A program made the position numbers and the translations under genes. The notes beneath the pieces are model-generated. The model was given only the letters and a program-made list of their open reading frames with translations, was not told the DNA's origin and ran no database searches. A DNA stretch of 64,000 nucleotides from UBA5109 sp038148755 (lineage in GTDB: Bacteria > Pseudomonadota > Gammaproteobacteria > Pseudomonadales > Pseudohongiellaceae): the NCBI GenBank assembly GCA_038148755.1, contig JAYQWA010000001.1:62001-126000 (forward strand). The letters run 5' to 3'. This document shows positions 51,376 to 60,137 of the stretch, piece after piece. How positions within the stretch are numbered: position 1 is the stretch's first letter; every line of letters begins with the position of its first letter.

Positions 51376-52749
51376 TTAGAAAAAAGTAAACCCGACCTGA
51401 AATAAGGATTCAACGTCAGAAATTTTGCGTTTATCTACCATGAACAGAATGACATGATCATCTGTCTCGATAACAATATCATCATGTGCAATCAGCACAT
51501 TGTCATCGCGAACAATAGCCCCAATTGTTGTGCCAGCTGGCAGGTCAATATTCTCAATGGTTTTGCCAACAACCTTGGAGGTGGACTTATCTCCATGGGC
51601 AATGACTTCAATTGCCTCAGCGGCCCCGCGTCTTAAGGAATGAACATTGACAATGTCGCCACGGCGGACGTGGGTAAGCAGGCTGCCGATAGTCGCTTGC
51701 TGTGGAGAAATAGCGATATCAATTTCTCCCCCTTGTACCAGATCGACGTAAGAGGGATTGGCAATAAGTGTCATTACCCGGCCAGCGCCAAGGCGTTTAG
51801 CAAGCAACGAAGACATGATATTTGCCTCATCATTATTGGTAAGCGCTAAAAATACATCAGCTGAATCAATGCCTTCTTCAAGTAAGACTTCCCGGTGCGA
51901 GGCATCGGCATGTAAAACTGTCGTCTTGTTCAAAGATTCCGCCAGCACGGCACAACGTTCAGGGTTTACTTCGAGCAGTTTTGTGCGGTATTTGTTTTCA
52001 ACGGATGCCGCAAGACGCTCGCCAATGTTGCCCCCGCCGGCAATAATAATTCTTTTGTAGGGCTTGTCTACGTTGCGCATTTCGCTCATGACGGATCGAA
52101 TATTTTCTTTGGCAGCAATAAAAAAGACTTCGTCGTCCTGCTCTATGATGGTGTTTCCTTGCGGAATAATGGGCCGGTTTTGACGAAAAATTGCGGCGAC
52201 ACGGGTATCAACATGCGGCATGTGTTCGCGCAAAGTTTTAATTTCCTGGTTAACCAGCGGGCCCCCATGCTCCGCACGAACAGCCACCAGCTGCACCAGA
52301 CCATTGGCAAAATCCATAACCTGGAGGGCACCGGGCAAATCAAGCAGGCTTTTTATATAGTAAGAAGCAATTTCCTCCGGGCTGATAACAACGTCAATAG
52401 GTATAGCTTCAGGGGCAAATAATTTGGGTGAATTAACATAAGAGTTTGCACGTAAGCGACAGATTTTTTTGGGTGTGCGAAATAAACTGAAAGCCACCTG
52501 GCAGGCCACTAGGTTAATCTCATCGCTGTCAGTGACAGCAATCAGCATATCGGCATCTTGTGCGCCGGCATTAGCTAGCACATCGGGAAAAGAAGGTTGT
52601 CCGACGGTTGTGCCGATATCAAGTTTGTCTTTGAGCTCTCTTAAACGTTCGCCGTCGGAGTCGACGACGGTGATGTCATTGGCCTCTTTTTCAAGATTTT
52701 CTGCCAAACTTGCGCCAATTTTATTGGCACCAAGAATTATTATTTTCAT
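51376..52749 (-). CDS. trkA: Trk potassium uptake system regulatory protein
   Basis: Cytoplasmic gating subunit of Trk. The 457-residue protein holds two tandem RCK modules: the first Rossmann fold opens MKIIILGANKIGASLAENLE, the second IIIAGGGNIGERLAASVE near 230-247, each followed by a TrkA-C domain. It precedes trkH in a two-gene operon, as in Pseudomonas. Confidence 0.95.
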   Translation of the reverse strand: MKIIILGANKIGASLAENLEKEANDITVVDSDGERLRELKDKLDIGTTVGQPSFPDVLANAGAQDADMLIAVTDSDEINLVACQVAFSLFRTPKKICRLRANSYVNSPKLFAPEAIPIDVVISPEEIASYYIKSLLDLPGALQVMDFANGLVQLVAVRAEHGGPLVNQEIKTLREHMPHVDTRVAAIFRQNRPIIPQGNTIIEQDDEVFFIAAKENIRSVMSEMRNVDKPYKRIIIAGGGNIGERLAASVENKYRTKLLEVNPERCAVLAESLNKTTVLHADASHREVLLEEGIDSADVFLALTNNDEANIMSSLLAKRLGAGRVMTLIANPSYVDLVQGGEIDIAISPQQATIGSLLTHVRRGDIVNVHSLRRGAAEAIEVIAHGDKSTSKVVGKTIENIDLPAGTTIGAIVRDDNVLIAHDDIVIETDDHVILFMVDKRKISDVESLFQVGFTFF

Positions 52750-52798
52750 TGTCGATCCATAGCTTTTCTATAAAGCCATTACTTTGGATAGCTATAGT

Positions 52799-54100
52799 TT
52801 AACACTTTTGTAGCAAAGCATAGTAAAAACCATCGTGTGATTCAGGCATGGGTAATAACTGGCGGCCATATTCACAGAGATAGCCCCAGGAGGCATTTAT
52901 CTGAATCTCGCGAACATCGTCTGCCTCTAGAAAAAACTGCCTAAGCTGGTCTGAATTTTCTGCTTTGAGAACGGAGCAGGTTGAATAAAGTAAAACACCG
53001 TCTTTTTTCAATAAAGGCCAAACAGCCTGAAGAATACTTTGCTGTAGGTTGATAAGATGATTGATATCTTCAGGCTGACGCAATAATTTTATGTCAGGGT
53101 GGCGCCGGATGACACCTGTGGCAGAGCAGGGGACATCCAACAGGATACGGTCAAAGGACATTTGTTCTTGTTGCCAGATGCTTGCCTGCTCAACAATGTC
53201 CTTATGGATAAGAGAAGCTTCAGCCTGAATTCTTTGCAAATTTTCTGCCACACGATTTAAACGTATCGCATCATTATCAACCGCAAATACAGAAGCGTTA
53301 GGAGTTTGTTCCAGAATGGCGCAGGTTTTTCCGCCGGGTGCTGCACAGGCATCCAGAATGCTTTCATTATTTTTAGGAGCCAGCAATGCTACGGCCAATT
53401 GTGAAGCTTCATCCTGCACACTAACGAGGCCTTCGGAGAAACCGGGCAAGACATCCACAGCAACGGGCTTGTTTAAAATAAGCGCCGTGTCAGTCAAGTT
53501 TCCAGAGCTTGAGAAAAGCTGTATTTTTTCAAGAAGTCGCTGATACTGTTCAGGCGTTGTTTGTTTTTTATTTACCCTTAAAGTCATGGGCGCCTGCTGA
53601 TTATTATTTTGCAAGATGGTCAGGTAATTGTCTGGCCAATTTTTTTGCAACAGGGTGACTAACCAGGCGGGATGAGAGTATTTTAATTCAGGCTTGGCGT
53701 TTAGCGCTGATTTTAAGGACTCCATTTCGCGTTGAGTAGAACGCAAGACAGCATTAACAAGTTTTTTTGCCCAAAGTTTTTTTAGTTGTTTGCAGCAGGC
53801 AACAGACTCGTTGATAACTGCGTAGTCGGGAGCGCGCATAAAAAACAACTGATAAATTCCGATTAATATCAGGCAGTAAATGTCCCGATCTTTTTTTCTT
53901 AAGGGCTTGCTGAGAAAATTATTGGCAATAAAAACCAATTGCTCATAGTGCCTGCAAAGACCATAACAAAGCGCCTGTAATAAAGCATTGTTGGTTTCGG
54001 TAGAACTGTATTTGTCCAGCAAGCTCGACAATGAACCCTTCTGCAGCATTAATTGCTGCATGATTTTGATAGCGTTTAGACGTGTTGAGTCTTGGTTCAC
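52799..54100 (-). CDS. rsmB: 16S rRNA (cytosine967-C5) methyltransferase
   Basis: Methylates C967 of 16S rRNA. The 433-residue protein has an N-terminal NusB-like RNA-binding domain (LCYGLCRHY, then VINESVACCKQLKKLWAKKLVNAVLR) and a SAM-dependent domain with LDACAAPGGKTC, the catalytic motif DVPCSATGVIRRHPDIK and the second Cys motif LLYSTCSVLKAEN. It is 22 bases after fmt in the def-fmt-rsmB cluster. Confidence 0.95.
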   Translation of the reverse strand: MNQDSTRLNAIKIMQQLMLQKGSLSSLLDKYSSTETNNALLQALCYGLCRHYEQLVFIANNFLSKPLRKKDRDIYCLILIGIYQLFFMRAPDYAVINESVACCKQLKKLWAKKLVNAVLRSTQREMESLKSALNAKPELKYSHPAWLVTLLQKNWPDNYLTILQNNNQQAPMTLRVNKKQTTPEQYQRLLEKIQLFSSSGNLTDTALILNKPVAVDVLPGFSEGLVSVQDEASQLAVALLAPKNNESILDACAAPGGKTCAILEQTPNASVFAVDNDAIRLNRVAENLQRIQAEASLIHKDIVEQASIWQQEQMSFDRILLDVPCSATGVIRRHPDIKLLRQPEDINHLINLQQSILQAVWPLLKKDGVLLYSTCSVLKAENSDQLRQFFLEADDVREIQINASWGYLCEYGRQLLPMPESHDGFYYALLQKC

Positions 54101-54122
54101 TTGTTTGAATGGAGCCGCAGTT

Positions 54123-55085
54123 TTAAGTCGGGATTGAGCTGAACAGTTTACTCTGGGCGAAGTACTCTTTGCGCCCGTTTAAAAAATCTTTAATGCTGAT
54201 TTCCGCTTTGCCAGGGAGCTGGATTTTTTTAATGAGTAAACAGGAATTATTGCAGGCAACTGATATCCCGCCAGGACCAATATGAACAATCGTTCCAGGT
54301 TTAGATGTTGTGGTTTCTGTCTGCACAGTTGCCTGAAGGATTCGTAAGCGCTGGCCATTATAAAAGCAATAAGCAGGCGAACGGGGGTAGAAGGCATTAA
54401 TCTGGCGCTGAATTTCATCGGCGTCTTTATCCCAGAAAATTAAAGCTTCGTCTTTGTCCAGCTTGGCAGCATAAGTGCTCAACCTGTCGTCCTGTGGTTG
54501 AGGGGACAAAGTTCCAGCTTGAATTTGTTTGAGCACATCCAGTAAAGCGTCTTTACCGAGATCTGCCAGGCGTGCAGTCAGGCTTGCACTGTTATCATCA
54601 GTTTTTATCGCTGTTGTTCTGCTAAACAACATATCTCCGGTATCTAGGCCAGCATCCATTTGCATTATGGTAATGCCGGTTTTTTCATCACCGGCAAGTA
54701 GCGCCCGCTCAATGGGAGCGGCACCCCGCCAGCGAGGTAGAAGCGAAGCGTGGACATTAATGCAGCCGAAACGCGGGGTATCCAATATGGCTTGCGGTAA
54801 GATCAGCCCATAAGCGACAACAATTAGCAGATCCAGGTTTAATGCCAACATCTGACTCTGTGCTTCTTCGCTTTTCAAACTGAGGGGTTGAAACACCGGG
54901 AGGCCCGAGGCTAGTGCCAGGGCTTTTACCGGGCTGGCTTTGGCCTGCTTGCCTCGTCCGGCTGGCCGATCCGGTTGCGTGTAAACGCCAACAATGTTGT
55001 ACCCGGCGCTTATTAAGGCGCTCAAATGGCTGGCAGCAAAATCAGGGGTACCAGCAAAAGCAATTCTAAGAACAGAGGTATTCAT
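54123..55085 (-). CDS. fmt: Methionyl-tRNA formyltransferase
   Basis: Formylates initiator Met-tRNA using 10-formyl-THF. The 320-residue protein has IAFAGTPDFAASHLSALISAGY at the N-terminus, VVAYGLILPQAIL, and the catalytic stretch NVHASLLPRWRGAAPIERALLAGDEKTGITIMQMDAGLDTGDML near 110-155 with Asn, His and Asp in the usual places. Preceded by def with a 36-base gap. Confidence 0.96.
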   Translation of the reverse strand: MNTSVLRIAFAGTPDFAASHLSALISAGYNIVGVYTQPDRPAGRGKQAKASPVKALALASGLPVFQPLSLKSEEAQSQMLALNLDLLIVVAYGLILPQAILDTPRFGCINVHASLLPRWRGAAPIERALLAGDEKTGITIMQMDAGLDTGDMLFSRTTAIKTDDNSASLTARLADLGKDALLDVLKQIQAGTLSPQPQDDRLSTYAAKLDKDEALIFWDKDADEIQRQINAFYPRSPAYCFYNGQRLRILQATVQTETTTSKPGTIVHIGPGGISVACNNSCLLIKKIQLPGKAEISIKDFLNGRKEYFAQSKLFSSIPT

Positions 55086-55121
55086 AATTACAGCTATCGC
55101 TTGTACCGCGGGTCGGCTAAG

Positions 55122-55640
55122 TTAAACCGTCGCTTTTTGCTTATGCTCTTTTTCAAGCTTGGATTTAATACGTTGACGCTTCAGTGCCGAAATATAATCA
55201 ACGAAAAGCTTGCCGTTTAGGTGATCTACTTCGTGCTGGATACAGACAGCCAACAAGCCTTCTGCTTCGATTTCAAAAGCAAGGCCTTCCCTGTCCAGAG
55301 CGTTGATTAGCACTTTACGCGGCCTTTCAACAAACTCAAAGTATCCCGGGACGGAAAGACAGCCTTCTTCATGGCGGTAAGGCTCAGGGTCAAGCACGGT
55401 AATTTCCGGGTTAATAAAAACCATGGGCTCGGGCGCTTCATCATCACCAGCTAAATCCATGACCAGCAGGCGTTTTTGTATGTTGACCTGAGTAGCAGCC
55501 AAACCTATACCAGAAGCGGCATACATGGTCTCAAACATGTCATCAATAGTTTGTTTCAGGGCAGCATCAACTGTGTCGACAGGAAGGGCTTTTTTCCTTA
55601 ACCTGGGGTCCGGAAATTCTAATATTTTGAGCAGACTCAT
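55122..55640 (-). CDS. def: Peptide deformylase
   Basis: Metal enzyme that removes the formyl group from nascent proteins. The 172-residue product has all three signature motifs: GIGLAATQVN near 45-54, EGCLSVPG near 91-98 and QHEVDHLNGKLFVDYIS near 133-149 (HEXXH-type metal site). It is first of the def-fmt-rsmB cluster and is divergent from the lysM-dprA relic. Confidence 0.97.
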   Translation of the reverse strand: MSLLKILEFPDPRLRKKALPVDTVDAALKQTIDDMFETMYAASGIGLAATQVNIQKRLLVMDLAGDDEAPEPMVFINPEITVLDPEPYRHEEGCLSVPGYFEFVERPRKVLINALDREGLAFEIEAEGLLAVCIQHEVDHLNGKLFVDYISALKRQRIKSKLEKEHKQKATV

Positions 55641-55855
55641 AGTTTCATTGCGCTAACAGGGGCATCAGGGTGCCAATAATACGTTATTTATGGCTGAATT
55701 ATTAAACCTTCAAGCCTTTAGAATCTTAAACAAATCACAATTTACCTAAAAAAAGAGCTCTAAGCATATATAATTACATAACTTATTGATAATATGTGCC
55801 GAAATAAAATTCAATGTGTGCAGAGGAATACTGTACTTTTGATGAGAGGTTGAGC

Positions 55856-56050
55856 ATGTTCTTAACTCACTTCAGATTAAAATTAGTTGCCGCAGTTTTA
55901 TGCTTGTCGGTGTCAATTCTGCACCCTTCTGTTTCGGCCTAGCAAAATGGCGCACTTACTATTCGAGAGGACTCCCCCCAAAGCTATTTGGTTGTGGAAG
56001 GCGACACGCTTTGGGATATTGCCGGCGTTTTTCTAGAGGAGCCCTGGATT
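55856..56050 (+). pseudogene. LysM-domain protein gene, 5' fragment with nonsense codon
   Basis: From ATG 55856 the frame gives a signal peptide (LKLVAAVLCLSVSILHPSVSA) that ends in an in-frame TAG at 55940-55942. Past it the same frame continues with the expected mature start and the first part of a LysM domain, YLVVEGDTLWDIAGVFLEEPW (residues 44-64), then similarity stops at about 56047. In Pseudomonas-type genomes an intact lysM gene of over 300 codons lies here between def and dprA. The rest has been deleted and the remnant is joined out of frame to dprA. Confidence 0.8.
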
Positions 56051-56937
56051 GGCGCCAAGATAATCAGCGTCATATCATTCCCTTGCACGATAACCGTTAC
56101 CCTGCCTTATTAAAAGAAATACCAGACCCTCCCATACTCTTGTATGTTGCGGGTTCTCTGGAGGCTTTGACTTTGCCGCAAATTGCCATAGTTGGTAGCC
56201 GCAAAGCCAGCCCGGGCGGCAGGGCAATGGCCAGACGTCTGGCAGGAGAGCTGGCAGGTGGCGGATATTCTGTTTGCAGCGGCATGGCTTTGGGAATAGA
56301 CACGGAAAGTCATATGGGGGCCTTCGAGAAACAAGGATCGAGTGTCGCTGTTCTTGGCTCAGGTATAGATCAGCTTTATCCCCGAGCCAATAAGAAACTT
56401 GCCGAATAGCTGGTTGAGAAGGGCGCACTGATTTCAGAGTTTGCCCTGGGAGTACCACCTTTGCCCCGGCATTTTCCCCAGCGTAATCGCATTATCAGCG
56501 GCTTGAGCCAGGGTGTTGTGGTAGTAGAAGCAGCATTACAAAGTGGTTCTTTACTCACAGCCCGCCATGCCTTGGAGCAAGGTAGAGAAGTTTTTGCGGT
56601 GCCTGGCTCACCTCATAATGTAGAAGCAAAAGGTTGCCATTATCTGCTGAAAAATGGTGCAAAACTGGTTGAATGTGCTGCAGATATTGTTGAAGAACTG
56701 GGCGCCTTTGTCGGTTTAGAACATGAACTGTTATTGAATAAGGCCAATAAGGTAAAGCCTTTGAATAAAGCCGCACAACTCCTTTTGCAGCATATTGATT
56801 ACGGAGGCACAAACGTTGAAACACTAATCCACCAGACTGGCCTTAGTGCTGAGAGTATTGGCAGCTTACTCATTGAACTTGAGCTGGAAGGGTTAATAAT
56901 TCCGAATCGGGGAGGCTATTCATTGTCGCCAGCATAA
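56041..56937 (+). pseudogene. dprA: DNA-processing protein DprA, N-terminally truncated and interrupted
   Basis: DprA loads RecA onto incoming single strands in natural transformation. Here the N-terminal SAM-like domain is absent; similarity begins near ALDWRQ at 56041 and RHIIPLHDNRYPALLKEIPDPPILLYVAGS follows. The Rossmann-like core is clear (IAIVGSRKASPGGRAMARRLAGELAGGGYSVCSGMALGIDTESHMGA; FPQRNRIISGLSQGVVVVEAALQSGSLLTARHALEQGREVFAVPGSP) with the C-terminal winged-helix domain. An in-frame TAG at 56407-56409, where family alignment expects Gln (LAE-Q-LVEKG), splits the core. With its start lost by deletion and the core broken, it is very probably inactive. Confidence 0.85.
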
Positions 56938-56954
56938 GTGATAATTCAGCCCCT

Positions 56955-57512
56955 ATGACAGATGCTTTAGATTTAGTGACCGTTGCCGACCATATTAAAA
57001 AAGGTGGAATCATTGCCTATCCTACAGAAGGTGTTTGGGGGCTTGGCTGTGACCCTTTCAATGAGAAATCAGTATATAAAATTCTGGCATTAAAAAGCCG
57101 GGAAGTTGATAAAGGGCTAGTGCTGGTTGCAGCCAATCTGGATCAAATAAAACCCCTGTTGCACACCCTCCCACAAAGCGCCCGCGACTTGTTGGAAAGC
57201 TCATGTCCAGGCCCGGATACCTGGCTAATCCCTGATACAGATCAAGTAATTCCAGAGTGGATAAAAGGAAACTTTGATACAGTTGCCATCAGGGTTAGCA
57301 AACACCCCCTAGTGAAAAGCTTGTGTGAAAGAGTTGGCTTACTGGTTTCAACTTCAGCCAACCCTTCAAGCAGCGAGCCAGCACGCTCACAAAAAGAGGT
57401 TGAGCTATATTTCGGCGACCAGGATATTTTTATTGTGCCTGGCGAACTTGGTGGACAGATCAAGCCGAGCCGAATCCGGGATTTACTGAGTCAGGAAGTG
57501 ATCAGAGACTGA
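56955..57512 (+). CDS. tsaC: L-threonylcarbamoyladenylate synthase
   Basis: YrdC-family enzyme making threonylcarbamoyl-AMP for t6A37 of tRNAs. The 185-residue single-domain protein has the signature KKGGIIAYPTEGVWGLGCDPFNEKSVYKILALKSR near 14-48, LVLVAANLDQIKPLL, VAIRVSKHPLVKSLCERVG, and LLVSTSANPSSSEPA. It follows the dprA relic by 17 bases and precedes hemF; its transcription may now depend on a promoter inside the relic. Confidence 0.94.
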   Translation: MTDALDLVTVADHIKKGGIIAYPTEGVWGLGCDPFNEKSVYKILALKSREVDKGLVLVAANLDQIKPLLHTLPQSARDLLESSCPGPDTWLIPDTDQVIPEWIKGNFDTVAIRVSKHPLVKSLCERVGLLVSTSANPSSSEPARSQKEVELYFGDQDIFIVPGELGGQIKPSRIRDLLSQEVIRD

Positions 57513-57535
57513 AGCATTAAGAGGAAGATAATAAA

Positions 57536-58447
57536 GTGTTAGACGTGGATACCCAGGCAGTAAAAAACTATTTATTGCAATTGCAGGATAATATCTGTGC
57601 CGGACTTGAGCAGGTTGACGGTAAAGCCAGCTTTAATGAAGACAGTTGGGACAGAGAGCAGGGAGGTAGCGGCAGGACCCGCGTCATTGCTGACGGCGCG
57701 GTAATAGAAAAAGGCGGCGTAAATTTCTCTCATGTTTTTGGCGATTCCATGCCTGCTGCTGCAACAGCACACAGGCCAGAATTGGCGGGCGGGACATTTC
57801 AGGCCATGGGCGTTTCACTGGTTATTCATCCAGAGAACCCCTATTGCCCGACTTCCCACGCCAATGTTCGGTTTTTTATTGCAGAGAAAGAGGGTATTGA
57901 GCCTGTCTGGTGGTTTGGCGGTGGCTACGATCTAACGCCCTACTATGCCTTTGAAGAAGATTGTATTGCCTGGCATCAAACAGCAAAACAATGCTGTCAG
58001 CCTTTTGGTGATTCTGTGTATGCAGATTATAAAAAGTGGTGTGATGAATATTTTTATTTACCACACCGAAAAGAAACGCGAGGGGTTGGCGGTCTGTTTT
58101 TTGATGATTTAAATGAGTGGGGTTTTGAAAAGTGTTTTGCATTTATGCAGGCAGTTGGGAACTCCTACCTTGAAGCGTATGCACCCATCCTTGAAAAAAG
58201 AAAAAACACACCGTTCACAGAGAAAGAGTTATTTTTTCAACAATACAGACGCGGGCGTTATGCTGAATTTAATCTGGTCATAGACCGCGGAACAATTTTC
58301 GGCCTGCAGTCTGGGGTTGGCCGTATTGAATCCATTCTTATGTCCCTGCCTCCACAAGTGCGCTGGATTTATGACTGGCACCCACAGCCTGGCTCAGCAG
58401 AAGAAAAGCTATATACTGATTACCTGAAACCCAGAGAGTGGGTGTGA
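57536..58447 (+). CDS. hemF: Oxygen-dependent coproporphyrinogen-III oxidase
   Basis: Converts coproporphyrinogen III to protoporphyrinogen IX with O2 in haem biosynthesis. The 303-residue protein has GKASFNEDSWDREQGGSGRTRV near 23-44, GVNFSHVFGDSMP, WWFGGGYDLTPYYAFEEDC near 125-143, GVGGLFFDDLNEWGFE and FQQYRRGRYAEFNLVIDRGTIFGLQSGVGRIESILMSLPPQVRW, all typical. Start GTG 57536 follows a GAGGA ribosome site. Its need for oxygen fits the neighbouring aerobic oxidase genes. Confidence 0.96.
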   Translation: MLDVDTQAVKNYLLQLQDNICAGLEQVDGKASFNEDSWDREQGGSGRTRVIADGAVIEKGGVNFSHVFGDSMPAAATAHRPELAGGTFQAMGVSLVIHPENPYCPTSHANVRFFIAEKEGIEPVWWFGGGYDLTPYYAFEEDCIAWHQTAKQCCQPFGDSVYADYKKWCDEYFYLPHRKETRGVGGLFFDDLNEWGFEKCFAFMQAVGNSYLEAYAPILEKRKNTPFTEKELFFQQYRRGRYAEFNLVIDRGTIFGLQSGVGRIESILMSLPPQVRWIYDWHPQPGSAEEKLYTDYLKPREWV

Positions 58448-58481
58448 GTTACCGGATAATAAGTTAACACAGGAGCCAAGC

Positions 58482-59303
58482 GTGGACAGATATGCCGTGA
58501 TGGGTAACCCTATCGGGCACAGCCTTTCTCCCCATATACATCAGGCCTTTGCCGAGCAGACCGGGCAGTCTATGTTTTATGAGGCCATGCTGGTAAAACC
58601 TGATGAGTTTTCACAAGAGGTTTCACGGTTTTTTGCCGAGGGCGGCAAAGGTTTAAATGTGACTGTGCCTTTCAAGCAGGAGGCCTGGGCTTTGGCAGAG
58701 CAGTTAAGCTCGGATGCAGAGGTTGCAGGAGCTGCTAATACCCTCTTCAAAAATCAGGATAACCGACTTCAGGGACATAATAGCGATGGTATTGGTCTGA
58801 TTCGTGATATCAAACAAAATCACAACAACAATATAAAAGGCAAAAATATTCTGGTGCTTGGTGCCGGAGGGGCCACACGAGGCATTTTATTGCCTTTGCT
58901 GCGCGAACTGCCTTTAAGTATCTGTATTGCGAACCGCACTCTGGATAAAGCTGAAAAACTGGCGACACAGTTCGCTGAATATGGAAAGGTCAGTGCCTGT
59001 GGGCTAGCCGATTTAGCCGATGGCAATGCAGGCAAGGTGGACTGGATAATTAATGCCAGCTCAGCAAGCCTGCAGGGGGAGCTGCCACCAATCTCAGCCA
59101 ACATACTGAATCCGGGAGCAGCCTGCTATGACCTGATGTATGCCAGGGAAGAAACGGTTTTCTGCCAATGGGCGCGGCTAGCGGGCGCAGCAAAAGTGAT
59201 GGATGGTCTGGGAATGCTGGTTGAGCAGGCTGCAGAATCATTTTTTTTATGGCGGGGAGTAAAACCTGAAACAGCGGAAATTATCAAAAGCCTGAAGCAA
59301 TAA
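58482..59303 (+). CDS. aroE: Shikimate dehydrogenase (NADP+)
   Basis: Reduces 3-dehydroshikimate in aromatic amino acid synthesis. The 273-residue protein has VMGNPIGHSLSPHIHQAFAEQTG near 6-28, GLNVTVPFKQEAW with the catalytic Lys, the NADP-binding VLGAGGATRGILLPL near 125-139, and INASSASLQGELPP (usually NATSASL) followed by CYDLMYA. GTG 58482 has AGGAG upstream. It ends eight bases before the convergent gamma-carbonic-anhydrase gene. Confidence 0.95.
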   Translation: MDRYAVMGNPIGHSLSPHIHQAFAEQTGQSMFYEAMLVKPDEFSQEVSRFFAEGGKGLNVTVPFKQEAWALAEQLSSDAEVAGAANTLFKNQDNRLQGHNSDGIGLIRDIKQNHNNNIKGKNILVLGAGGATRGILLPLLRELPLSICIANRTLDKAEKLATQFAEYGKVSACGLADLADGNAGKVDWIINASSASLQGELPPISANILNPGAACYDLMYAREETVFCQWARLAGAAKVMDGLGMLVEQAAESFFLWRGVKPETAEIIKSLKQ

Positions 59304-59310
59304 GCCAAAG

Positions 59311-59844
59311 TCAGGTAGAGTTCTGATGGAAGTTTTTGAGCTTTACATAATGGCCGGCGCTGTAAACCAGGAAATCTAGTTCTTCCTGTTTAAGATCCCG
59401 CACCCTTCTGGCTGGCGAGCCGACGTATAATCCGCCGCTTTCTAGCACTTTGCCCGGCGAGACAAAGCTGCCAGCACCAACGATCACATCAGGCTCAATA
59501 ATGGCGCCGTCCATGATGATGGCGCCCATGCCAATCAGAACACGATCATGAATAGTGCAGCCGTGCAGAACAGCACGATGCCCAACAGTTACATCGTTGC
59601 CAATAGTAAGCGAGAAGCCGTCTGGACCGTAAGAGTCGGGAGATGTGGCATGCAGAACAGAACCGTCCTGAATATTACTGCGGCTTCCTATCGTAATGTC
59701 ATGTACATCCCCCCGAACGGCGCAAAAAGGCCATATGGAGGAATCTCTGCCAATACGAACCCGGCCTATAACCACGGCAGTACTGTCAACATAAACGCCT
59801 TCGGCCAAAGTTGGGGAAAAATCCAGATATTCACGCAAAGTCAT
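59311..59844 (-). CDS. Gamma carbonic anhydrase family protein
   Basis: Left-handed beta-helix protein of about 177 residues from the YrdA/CaiE family of gamma-type carbonic anhydrase homologues. Hexapeptide repeats run through VDSTAVVIGRVRIGRDSSIWPFCAVRGDVHDITIGSRSNIQDGSVLHAT, then GNDVTVGHRAVLHGCTIHDRVLIGMGAIIMDGAIIEP; the three His of the metal site are seen in VLHA, VGHRAVLHG. I start at ATG 59844 with GAGGAAAG upstream; an upstream ATG at 59892 adds sixteen untypical residues. Enzymatic activity cannot be assumed, since several family members are inactive. Confidence 0.86.
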   Translation of the reverse strand: MTLREYLDFSPTLAEGVYVDSTAVVIGRVRIGRDSSIWPFCAVRGDVHDITIGSRSNIQDGSVLHATSPDSYGPDGFSLTIGNDVTVGHRAVLHGCTIHDRVLIGMGAIIMDGAIIEPDVIVGAGSFVSPGKVLESGGLYVGSPARRVRDLKQEELDFLVYSAGHYVKLKNFHQNST

Positions 59845-59922
59845 GCAGCTTTCCTCTAAAAAACAGGGTCTAATTATGCCATGTTTATCCATGCTAAATA
59901 GAAAATAGAAAAAAACTTATTT

Positions 59923-59936
59923 TTGATATAAATCAG
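59923..59936. promoter_or_regulatory. FNR/Anr-like site upstream of the cytochrome oxidase genes
   Basis: TTGATATAAATCAG matches TTGATNNNNATCAA at nine of ten defined positions. It lies about 200 bases before coxB and 80 bases behind the start of the divergent gamma-carbonic-anhydrase gene. An FNR-type protein could repress the oxidase or activate either gene when oxygen falls; which applies cannot be told from position alone. Confidence 0.5.
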
Positions 59937-60078
59937 CGAATGAGAGGCCTATCTTCATAGCCTTTTTGTGAGAGATATTGATATAATTGGCGGTGAATTG
60001 TCGCATTTATTTCACAGGGTCATGATATTTTTCAGCATGAGCCTATTTCACTATGAAAATATTGCATATGGCATTAGG

Positions 60079-60096
60079 CCAATTTATAGAAATTGG
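60079..60096. repeat. Inverted repeat in the coxB leader
   Basis: CCAATTT-ATAG-AAATTGG, seven-base perfect arms (nine with one mismatch) around four bases, ends 41 bases before ATG 60138. It may be an operator or a leader hairpin for the oxidase operon. Confidence 0.45.
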
Positions 60097-60137
60097 TCAG
60101 AATTTTAGGGTTAACGATAAAAGTGGAGAGATGGCGA

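Noticed and set aside
55856..56937. Stop-codon recoding (TAG read as Gln) to rescue dprA
   Set aside because: TAG is a normal stop in ubiA, recF and atpC here, and recoding would not repair the deletion or the frame change between lysM and dprA.
60093..60137. Fifteen-residue extension of CoxB
   Set aside because: The signal peptide and the ribosome site both fit the start at 60138.
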